Both the position numbers and the translations under genes were made by a program. Shown piece after piece: positions 7,727 to 14,351 of a DNA stretch of 14,351 bases. This stretch comes from an uncultured Eubacteriales bacterium (lineage in GTDB: Bacteria > Bacillota > Clostridia > Monoglobales > Monoglobaceae), in assembly GCA_900545865.1 (NCBI GenBank), contig URAN01000071.1, forward strand, positions 1-14,351, read 5' to 3'. A model generated the notes under the pieces. The model did no database searches. It saw only the letters and a list, made by a program, of their open reading frames with translations, and was not told the DNA's origin. The number at the start of each line of letters is the position of its first letter. Position 1 is the first letter of the stretch.

Positions 7727-9067
7727 ATGAAAAAGTATCATAATAAAGCAGTTTCTAAAATTTTGTGTGCGGTCTTAGTCTTTTTCACTTTAGTGACGGC
7801 TGCGGCGTATGCCGCCGAATACAGCGTAAGCATCAAAAACAACTATGTTTCGTACGTTGAGCAAAACGGCGAGCGGATTGCAAAGCAGATAAAAATCGAC
7901 GGAAATTTATCGCATAATACCGTTGAAAAGGTTTTTGGATATATGTATGATTCCAATAAAAAGCTTGTTGATATTGTTGATGCGGAATCTGATGAAAACG
8001 GCGACTTTACACTGACGTTTACCCCCGGAGAAAATGTATCCGACGGAATGGCTGAGATCAAGGTCAGCTCTCTTAACTGTGTTAATGAGGCAACCTGCAG
8101 CGTAACTATAAGCAACCTTGGCGCCGAAGCGGTCGTTGAAAGCTTTTCAATCAACGGTAAAGGTGCGGAAATATCGGGCGGCGAAATAAAAATTGTTATG
8201 GATAATTGGACCGATTTACGGTCGCTTAGCCCCAAGTTTATTTTGTCACAGGGCGCAGAGCTGTATCTGAACGGTGAAAAGCAAATAAGCGGTGAGTCAA
8301 AGGTTGACTTTACAAAGAACGTTTCATATAAGATTGTGTCCGAGGATTTAAAAACCGAACGAACATACGCCGTTAAAGTTCAAAATCCTCAAAAAGGACA
8401 GGGCTCAAGCGGCGGAGGCGGCGGAAAAGGGGGCTCGGGCGGCTCAAATGTTTCTGTTCCGATAAAACAGGATAAAAACAAAGATGAACAAACGAATACC
8501 TCGGACACCAATAATGAGTTATTCACAGACCTTGACGGTTTTGAGTGGGCAAAGGACTACATAAACTCGCTGAGTTCAAAGAAAGTGATAAACGGTTTTG
8601 GTGACGGAACGTTTAAGCCCGGCAATAAGGTCACAAGAGAAGAATTTGTTAAAATGCTTGTTGTCGCTCTTAATTTAAAAGGTGATATAAAGCTCGGATT
8701 TAATGATGTTGATTCAACGCATTGGGCATACGGTTATATCAAAACAGCTGTTGCGTCGGGGATAGTAAACGGTATTTCCGATACGGAGTTTGGAATAGCA
8801 AGCGAAATAACTCGTCAGGATATGGCGGTTATGGCTTATCGGGCGGCGAAAAAAGTCGGAAAGCTGAATAATATCGAACCAGATAAAAACAATTTCAGTG
8901 ATGAATCCGATATTGCCGACTATGCAAAGGACGCAATAGCGTATATGAAATCAGCAGGGATTATAAACGGTGTCGGCGAGAATATGTTTAACCCTTTGGG
9001 TACGGCAACAAGAGCCGAAACAGCGGTTGTTATAAGTAAGATTATCGACGGAGGTGCGCAAAGATGA
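7727..9067 (+). CDS. SLH-anchored surface protein with two beta domains and Gly-rich linker
   Basis: This 446-residue protein has a signal peptide (cleavage near 29-30, A-Y-A-A). A first beta domain at about 33-128 resembles an Ig or transthyretin-like fold (D-E-N-G-D-F-T-L-T-F strand). A second at about 135-219 is like the cadherin-like/DUF5018 group (S-I-N-G-K-G-A-E-I start, E-R-T-Y-A-V-K-V end). A Gly/Ser linker follows at 226-241, then a charged spacer. The C-terminus has three good SLH domains at about 265-316, 324-376 and 389-441, with T-R-E-E (303), T-R-Q-D (362) and T-R-A-E (428). SLH triplets of this kind bind pyruvylated secondary wall polymer, so this is the best anchor in the operon. 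The ATG is 6 bp after the preceding stop and its GGGAG site lies inside the end of that gene. The stop overlaps the next start (ATGA). It may tether the SLH-free operon products; this is inferred. Confidence 0.9.
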   Translation: MKKYHNKAVSKILCAVLVFFTLVTAAAYAAEYSVSIKNNYVSYVEQNGERIAKQIKIDGNLSHNTVEKVFGYMYDSNKKLVDIVDAESDENGDFTLTFTPGENVSDGMAEIKVSSLNCVNEATCSVTISNLGAEAVVESFSINGKGAEISGGEIKIVMDNWTDLRSLSPKFILSQGAELYLNGEKQISGESKVDFTKNVSYKIVSEDLKTERTYAVKVQNPQKGQGSSGGGGGKGGSGGSNVSVPIKQDKNKDEQTNTSDTNNELFTDLDGFEWAKDYINSLSSKKVINGFGDGTFKPGNKVTREEFVKMLVVALNLKGDIKLGFNDVDSTHWAYGYIKTAVASGIVNGISDTEFGIASEITRQDMAVMAYRAAKKVGKLNNIEPDKNNFSDESDIADYAKDAIAYMKSAGIINGVGENMFNPLGTATRAETAVVISKIIDGGAQR

Positions 9068-10833
9068 GAAAAAACACTAAATTCAAAAGCTTTATGAGAA
9101 AGCTTGCTTTGTTAATGTCGGTATCGATTGCACTTATGACCGGTTGCGTGGCGGGGTTTGCCGATCAAGGCACTGACGATAATACCGAACGTGAAATATG
9201 GCTGAACATATATACCGCCGATATTTGTGTTGGTGACAGTATTCGGATTAAAGGGGCATATAATACGCTTGAAATACCCGAAAGCGGAAACTTTGTTTTT
9301 TCGAGTACAAACGACAGTGTTGCTTCGGTTGATGCAGACGGAAACGTCAGTGCGGTTTCTGTCGGTGCAGCATGGATAAACGTGAGTGACGGAGAGTTAA
9401 GCTCGTCTTGTTCTATATTCGTAACCGAACCGAAAAAAGCAGGGGTTAAGCTCGGCGTTCACAGCATTGGTATTGCTCGAAACAGTTCGTATGTTTTATC
9501 AGCAGAATTAGGCGAAGAGTATAAGGGACAAAAAATCATATGGTCATCTGACGATTCGGCTGTTGCATCGGTAAATGAAGGTGTTGTAACGGGGGCTAAA
9601 AACGGACAGACAATTGTACGTGCCACACTTGAAAGCGATTCCAACATATATGATGAATGTAGTGTAATGGTCGGAAATGTGAATACATATTCTAATTTTT
9701 CGGCAAAAGTATCGGATAATACCGACATATCTACCTTGCAATATGTTTATGCAAACCCCGGTACAAATAATTGGGAAAAGGCTATGACTGACGGTAAAAC
9801 CGATATGTACAGACTTAAAGACAATACAGCGGTGATAACATCGTGGGGTATGTATTCGGGAAGTTATTATGAGTCTGCGAGAGTATTTTGCGCACCTGCG
9901 TCCGGTGTGGTCGATGTTTCACTCAAAGGTGAGAACTATTTTTCGCTGAATCCGGAGAAGCCTTCGGAAAAAAGAGGAAGCGGAAGGCTTGAGGTTATCT
10001 TAAACAATACTGTTCTCAAAACCATTGAGCTTGATTCGTTTCTGTTGACGGAAGGCGAAAACAAAGGAAAATATGCGTCGACAACACACTATAACGGAGG
10101 AGAACACCGTCAAGTGGGTGAAACAACCGGAAGCTTCGGAATAAATATGTCGGAGGTATTTGGAAAACTTTCGGTAAACGTTCATAAAGGCGACAAGCTT
10201 TATCTTGCGCTCAGAAAAACGGGTGAATCCGATATTATAATTAAAAATTGGATTGGATTTGATTTTGCATATAATTCAAACAAGTCTGCCGAGTCAATTG
10301 GTGTAACCGAGGATAGTATTAGTTTGAAAGCGGGGAAAATATTTGATAATTTTAAAGCTGAACTCAAGGGAAATGATTTCGGCGATAGCAAGATTGAATA
10401 TTTAAGCGGTGATGAAGCCGTTGCTAAGGTGAGCAAGGACGGAATCATAAAAGGCGAAAAGGCGGGAGAAACAAGAGTGTATGCCGTAAACCGTGAGTAT
10501 AAGCTTATAAATTATGCCGATATAACGATAGATAACCCTGATGTGGAAATAATCAGCAAGCCTGTGTACAATCGGGAGAATCAAAATATTGTTTTTTCGG
10601 TTAAAAACAATAAAAACGAAAAGGCTTCTCTTAAAGCAGCTGCGGTTCTGAGAGATAAAATCGGAAGAACTCTTTTGACTGTGGAAACTGACGCCTTGGA
10701 TGTTGAGTCGGAAGGCGAAAAAGAAATAGAAATAAACGGTATCGATACAAAAAATGCGGCTGTGATTGATATTTATCTTACGGATATTGATATTAACAGA
10801 TGCATATATCCGGATAGAATAAGTATTCCCTAA
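9064..10833 (+). CDS. Secreted BIG2 Ig-like protein with one copy of the shared module
   Basis: This 589-residue exported protein has BIG2 domains at about 43-121 (S-S-T-N-D-S-V-A-S-V-D-A-D-G-N-V), 125-203 (W-S-S-D-D-S-A-V-A-S-V) and 409-489. The shared unassigned module lies at about 208-403, with A-P-A-S-G at 277-281 and K-G-D at 375-377; a longer insertion separates the two motifs here than in the other copies. A C-terminal beta domain (492-589) looks like a divergent relative of the one ending the first operon gene. The leader can be read two ways: L-M-T-G-C at 24-28 is a passable lipobox, giving a lipoprotein, or cleavage may follow G-F-A at 33. No SLH domain is present. GGAGG at 9050-9054 serves the start, which overlaps the preceding stop by 4 bp, so translational coupling is likely. 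No enzyme motif was seen. Confidence 0.87.
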   Translation: MRKNTKFKSFMRKLALLMSVSIALMTGCVAGFADQGTDDNTEREIWLNIYTADICVGDSIRIKGAYNTLEIPESGNFVFSSTNDSVASVDADGNVSAVSVGAAWINVSDGELSSSCSIFVTEPKKAGVKLGVHSIGIARNSSYVLSAELGEEYKGQKIIWSSDDSAVASVNEGVVTGAKNGQTIVRATLESDSNIYDECSVMVGNVNTYSNFSAKVSDNTDISTLQYVYANPGTNNWEKAMTDGKTDMYRLKDNTAVITSWGMYSGSYYESARVFCAPASGVVDVSLKGENYFSLNPEKPSEKRGSGRLEVILNNTVLKTIELDSFLLTEGENKGKYASTTHYNGGEHRQVGETTGSFGINMSEVFGKLSVNVHKGDKLYLALRKTGESDIIIKNWIGFDFAYNSNKSAESIGVTEDSISLKAGKIFDNFKAELKGNDFGDSKIEYLSGDEAVAKVSKDGIIKGEKAGETRVYAVNREYKLINYADITIDNPDVEIISKPVYNRENQNIVFSVKNNKNEKASLKAAAVLRDKIGRTLLTVETDALDVESEGEKEIEINGIDTKNAAVIDIYLTDIDINRCIYPDRISIP

Positions 10834-10849
10834 AAGGTGGAGGTAAAAT

Positions 10850-13800
10850 ATGAAAAACAAAATTATAATTCTCATCGCTATACTTTCGTTAGTGCTTACA
10901 TCTGTACAGTTTACGGTTGTTGTTGATGCCGCAAAGCCTTTTGAAAGTCTTTCCGAAACGGAAATGATTGAAAAAATGCTTGAAAAAGAGGTTGTTGCCA
11001 ATAAAGATGACGGATTATTTCACGCCGAAGAAGAAATAAGCAAAGAAGATTTCATCAATATGACAGCAAGACTTTTCAACATCACCGATGAAAACAAGAG
11101 TGAAAAGCTGTTGCAGAACAATGTAATATCTCAAAAATTTATTGATGACGAATCGTCCGTAGTTCCGAACGAAAAAGCAGCAGTAATTCTTTGCAGGGCG
11201 TTTATAAATGCATATCAAATTGATATAGACGGTAATTGCGATATGCGTGATTTCAGCGATGTTTCGGGGTGTGCTCAGCCATATGTGAAAAAAATGTGGA
11301 ACTGGGGATTTATCAAAAACGATTCGGGATTTTTTAATCCTCAGGCAAATTTGACACGCGGTGATGCGGCGGTGATTGCGTATAAAATGTTTTATACCGA
11401 TCATTACTATACTTGCAAAAACGGTCCCGGAACGTATAAAAACGATGAAATGGCAAAAGAGGTAAAAGAGGCATACAACAGAGGAGCGAGAAAGGTCGTT
11501 ATTCAGCCGGGCACATATTATCTTTATAACCCGTCTGAGGCGAATACAACGCTTGTCAGTCATTTTGAGATCTCAGGTGTGAGCGATTTTACCCTTGAGG
11601 GATATAACGTCAAGTTTATAGGCTGTACTCCTGCTTTGGGTGATGAAAAAAACAGAGGTCTGTGCGTGGCGCTGTTTGCGAAAAGCGATAACATAACCGT
11701 TCGAGGATTTACAACAGACTATATCTATCCGATATTTACACAGGGCAAGGTTGTCAAGACGGAGGTTGACTCAAACAACGGAAACTGGGTGGAAATTGAA
11801 ATAGATGAAGGTTATCCGAATCAGCTTGAGGACAGGAATTTTTTCGGCGAAGGTTTGTCTGTGTATCTTTACGATAAAGATACGCATAAATTTAAAAAAG
11901 GCTGCGGTGTAATGAATTTGAACGCTTTTACAAAAGTCAACGGATACGAAAGACGCTGGAGAGCCAGAAACTGGGCGCCTTACAACCAGCAAGCATATGA
12001 GGTCGGTGACCTTATAAGCACGAGAATGAACAATTTTACGGCAATGAACACAAGGTTTGTCAGCTGTTTGAACGCAACTCTTGAAGACTATACGGTTTGT
12101 GCCGGAACATTCGGTGTTTTGTTTGAACCGTCAAAGAGAGTAGAAGGCAAGAGTGATGTTGCTCACTTAAAAAATGTAAAGATTACATACGGTGAAAAGC
12201 CTGAAGGCGCAACACAAGACAGACTTTTATCCACGGCAGCCGACGGAATACATATGTCGTATTTGTCCGGGGAAATCATATTGGAGGACTGTCTTGTCGA
12301 GGGTAACTCTGATGATTCATACGCCTTAAACGGTCGGCATTTCATAGTTACTCAGACTTCAAGAGATACGGTGGATTCCGAAGGAAAACCGCTTGACGAT
12401 ACATATCAGCTCAAAGAGAATCAATTTATTCTCGGTACTCAGTATTATTCCAGCGTTGTTCGTGCCGGTGATGTTATGGCCTGCTATGACAGAGAGTCAA
12501 ATTATCTCGGAGCAATAAAGCTGACATCGGTAAAGAGAATAGGACGGGGTGACCTGCCGTATACTTCGCCGAAGGATGCGAATATGATTGGTTTCTGTGC
12601 AATGGAAGAATGGCTGTTGGTTGAGGCAGAGGACGACTCGATTGTCAGACGGCTTGACTATATGATGGATACCGACGCCTCGGCAGGCAAGTATGTGATG
12701 CGCAACTGTGTAGGCAGAGATACCATTATGAGAGGCGTCTTATCTCAAAACTGGAACGGTGTTATTGAAAATTGTGAGTTCAGTAATGTAGGTTCACAGG
12801 GTGTTTCTCTGATGGGTGAAACGAACTGCGCTCAAGGTCCGTATGCGAGAGATATAGTCATAAAAGGCTGTAAGTTTGAAAACTGCGGATACGGAGGAGT
12901 AAGCGGAGGAATGTTTAATCCGTCCCCTGCGTTAAATACGGGAATTGCGGAATCCGGTTTGTCAAACGGCAATATTGTTGTAGACGGATGTTATTTCACA
13001 GATAACTATGGTCACGATATTAAAATCGGCAATACAAAAAATGCAATTTTAACAAACAATGTTTTCGGCAAGCGGAATGACTATACAAAAAATGCGAATT
13101 ACCCCGGTAAATCAAGCGTTAAAATCAAAAACAGTGAAGATGTTTTGTTTGATAAAAGCAATATAGCTTTAACAGAGCGTGAATTTGTATCGTATCAGGA
13201 TGTTAAAAATTTTAAAACCGAAGCGAAAAGCATATATTCTTCGGAATTTACGCTAAAATCCGAGAATAAGCCCGATAATGAATGGTCATATGAGTATGCG
13301 GCAAAGGGAACAGATAATTACGAGCTGTATAATTATGGGTATTATGCAGACGGAGCGTGGGTTGCTACAGTTCCGCTTTGGTCACAGAACAAAAAGCAAA
13401 ACAGCGAGTATGGTTACATACTCGGAACGACAGAGGTTTATCCCGGTTCGGGCTATGATTTGATTGAAACGTACACAGCTCCGTATGACGGGAAAATACA
13501 AATTAATTTTAATAACGGCTTGAGCATAAAGCGCGGAGTGAAAAACGAAAACGGTGTCAAATTTAAAGTTATCAAGAATACCGATACACAGATTTGGCCT
13601 CAGGCAGGCTGGAAGAGTATTACAAGTTCAGCCCCGATAAGCTATGTTGAACCTATTGTGACAGATGTTAAAAAAGGTGACAAAATTCGTTTCCGTGTAA
13701 ATTGCAACAATGATCGCTGGAATGACAATTTTATGTTATCACCGGAGGTTGAATATATAAGCGGATATAAAGAAACAACGCCTGTATACGATTTTGCGGT

Positions 13801-14257
13801 TAATGAACGTTATATTTCAAAAAATGTAGGAGAAACGGTTCAATTGAGCACAATCGGCGCAGAAGGAAAAGTAGAATGGCGCAGCAGCCGCGAGAAAGTT
13901 GCGGAGGTTGACCAAAACGGAAAGGTTACTTTAAAGTATCCTGGAATGGTTTCTGTGACAGCCAATGACGGAAAAAGAGAAGCAACTTGTATTATAGCCG
14001 TTCATGAAAATAATAAGAATGGTATTTGTTTTAATACAAAGGCGATAAAAGTAAACAAGGGAGAAACGCTCGAGCTGCCTTTGGAGATTGCAGACGGGAT
14101 CAACAAATCGGATATAAAAATTAAGAGCGGTGACAATAAAAAAGTTAAAGTAAACCCCGATGGTACAGTAACGGTAGTGTCGTCGGATATAGCTGAAGTA
14201 CCCGTTGTTGCCGAGTATAAAAATCACAAAACCGAGATAATCATTTGCATTATTTAA
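10850..14257 (+). CDS. SLH-anchored right-handed beta-helix protein, probable polysaccharide-degrading enzyme
   Basis: This 1135-residue protein has a signal peptide (cleavage near A-A at 27-28). SLH-like repeats lie at about 34-80, 85-122 and 131-182; only the last keeps a recognisable motif (T-R-G-D at 169-172). From about 198 a pectate-lyase-type beta-helix begins in the usual way (A-K-E-V-K-E-A-Y-N-R-G-A-R-K-V-V-I-Q-P-G-T-Y) and runs to about 780. It has helix rungs such as V-I-E-N-C-E-F and I-K-G-C-K-F and probable barrel insertions near 295-390 and 500-600. A-D-G-I-H (464-468) followed by N-S-D-D-S (486-490) forms an acidic cluster like that of GH28/GH110-type helices, so a glycosidase is favoured over a lyase. 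The shared module is at about 800-972, then Ig-like domains at 985-1052 and 1058-1135. AAGGTGGAGG lies 6 bp before the ATG. It is the last gene of the operon and its only evident enzyme. The substrate is unknown. Confidence 0.88.
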   Translation: MKNKIIILIAILSLVLTSVQFTVVVDAAKPFESLSETEMIEKMLEKEVVANKDDGLFHAEEEISKEDFINMTARLFNITDENKSEKLLQNNVISQKFIDDESSVVPNEKAAVILCRAFINAYQIDIDGNCDMRDFSDVSGCAQPYVKKMWNWGFIKNDSGFFNPQANLTRGDAAVIAYKMFYTDHYYTCKNGPGTYKNDEMAKEVKEAYNRGARKVVIQPGTYYLYNPSEANTTLVSHFEISGVSDFTLEGYNVKFIGCTPALGDEKNRGLCVALFAKSDNITVRGFTTDYIYPIFTQGKVVKTEVDSNNGNWVEIEIDEGYPNQLEDRNFFGEGLSVYLYDKDTHKFKKGCGVMNLNAFTKVNGYERRWRARNWAPYNQQAYEVGDLISTRMNNFTAMNTRFVSCLNATLEDYTVCAGTFGVLFEPSKRVEGKSDVAHLKNVKITYGEKPEGATQDRLLSTAADGIHMSYLSGEIILEDCLVEGNSDDSYALNGRHFIVTQTSRDTVDSEGKPLDDTYQLKENQFILGTQYYSSVVRAGDVMACYDRESNYLGAIKLTSVKRIGRGDLPYTSPKDANMIGFCAMEEWLLVEAEDDSIVRRLDYMMDTDASAGKYVMRNCVGRDTIMRGVLSQNWNGVIENCEFSNVGSQGVSLMGETNCAQGPYARDIVIKGCKFENCGYGGVSGGMFNPSPALNTGIAESGLSNGNIVVDGCYFTDNYGHDIKIGNTKNAILTNNVFGKRNDYTKNANYPGKSSVKIKNSEDVLFDKSNIALTEREFVSYQDVKNFKTEAKSIYSSEFTLKSENKPDNEWSYEYAAKGTDNYELYNYGYYADGAWVATVPLWSQNKKQNSEYGYILGTTEVYPGSGYDLIETYTAPYDGKIQINFNNGLSIKRGVKNENGVKFKVIKNTDTQIWPQAGWKSITSSAPISYVEPIVTDVKKGDKIRFRVNCNNDRWNDNFMLSPEVEYISGYKETTPVYDFAVNERYISKNVGETVQLSTIGAEGKVEWRSSREKVAEVDQNGKVTLKYPGMVSVTANDGKREATCIIAVHENNKNGICFNTKAIKVNKGETLELPLEIADGINKSDIKIKSGDNKKVKVNPDGTVTVVSSDIAEVPVVAEYKNHKTEIIICII

Positions 14258-14272
14258 AGTTTCCGAACAACC

Positions 14273-14298
14273 AAAAAAAGATGTCCGACAGGGCATCT
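14273..14298 (-). terminator. Rho-independent terminator for a minus-strand gene beyond the right edge
   Basis: Read on the minus strand, an 8-bp stem (14298-14291 with 14286-14279, one G-T pair, 4-nt loop) is followed at once by a run of T residues (A run at 14273-14279 on the plus strand). No minus-strand gene in the window needs it, which suggests a convergent gene to the right. Confidence 0.65.
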
Positions 14299-14300
14299 CA

Positions 14301-14338
14301 GACCGCTGACAAAGTTAAAGTCAGCGGTCAAATTTTTT
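14301..14338 (+). terminator. Rho-independent terminator of the five-gene operon
   Basis: A perfect 10-bp GC-rich stem, GACCGCTGAC (14301-14310) with GTCAGCGGTC (14320-14329), encloses a 9-nt loop and is followed by a six-T run at 14333-14338. It lies about 45 bp after the stop of the last operon gene and defines the end of the transcript. Confidence 0.93.
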
Positions 14339-14351
14339 GTAAAAAACCTTT

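Noticed and set aside
10402..11563. Minus-strand open frames of 199 and 182 codons across the genes 4-5 junction and the start of gene 5.
   Set aside because: Both lie antisense to well-supported coding sequence with signal peptides, domains and ribosome sites; their translations show no recognisable family.
1..14351. CRISPR arrays, insertion sequences, tRNA or rRNA genes, phage genes.
   Set aside because: No regularly spaced repeats, transposase-like proteins, terminal inverted repeats or tRNA-like folds were seen on either strand by reading.

Overview
The window reads as a surface-polysaccharide locus from a low-GC, Gram-positive anaerobe of the Clostridia type, probably a gut or other fibre-degrading bacterium. 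The support is S-layer homology (SLH) domains in three proteins, bacterial Ig-like (BIG2) domains in three, AT-rich intergenic DNA, strong AGGAGG-type ribosome binding sites and no outer-membrane (SusC/SusD-like) genes. The style recalls pectin-degrading clostridia such as Monoglobus, but that is a guess from architecture, not an identification.

Left region (1-763): the 3' end of a probable glycoside hydrolase on the plus strand, then a spacer with a bidirectional terminator that serves both it and the convergent regulator. Middle left (764-1879): an AraC-family regulator on the minus strand, divergent from the main operon. The 273-bp spacer between them holds a promoter for each side and direct repeats with helical phasing that look like operators.

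Right region (1880-14257): five tightly packed plus-strand genes, with gaps of 24, 6, -4 and 16 bp, ending in a strong terminator. All five products have signal peptides. In order they are: (1) a 1049-residue BIG2 protein without SLH domains; (2) an 888-residue protein with N-terminal SLH-like repeats and a long beta-rich region of repeated barrel-like units; (3) a 446-residue protein with two beta domains, a Gly-rich linker and three good C-terminal SLH domains; (4) a 589-residue BIG2 protein, also without SLH; (5) a 1135-residue protein with degenerate N-terminal SLH repeats, a right-handed parallel beta-helix with a D-G/D-D acidic cluster, and C-terminal Ig-like domains.

The most interesting signal is a shared 165-210 residue beta-sandwich-like module. 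It occurs four times in three of these proteins (twice in gene 1, once each in genes 4 and 5) and is marked by an F/Y-x-A-P-x-x-G motif and a later K-G-D/E motif. My inference is that the operon makes a cell-wall-tethered apparatus that binds a glycan and processes it, with the beta-helix protein as the only evident enzyme, and that the adjacent AraC regulator controls it. The glycan, the enzymatic activity and the partner contacts cannot be read from the sequence.
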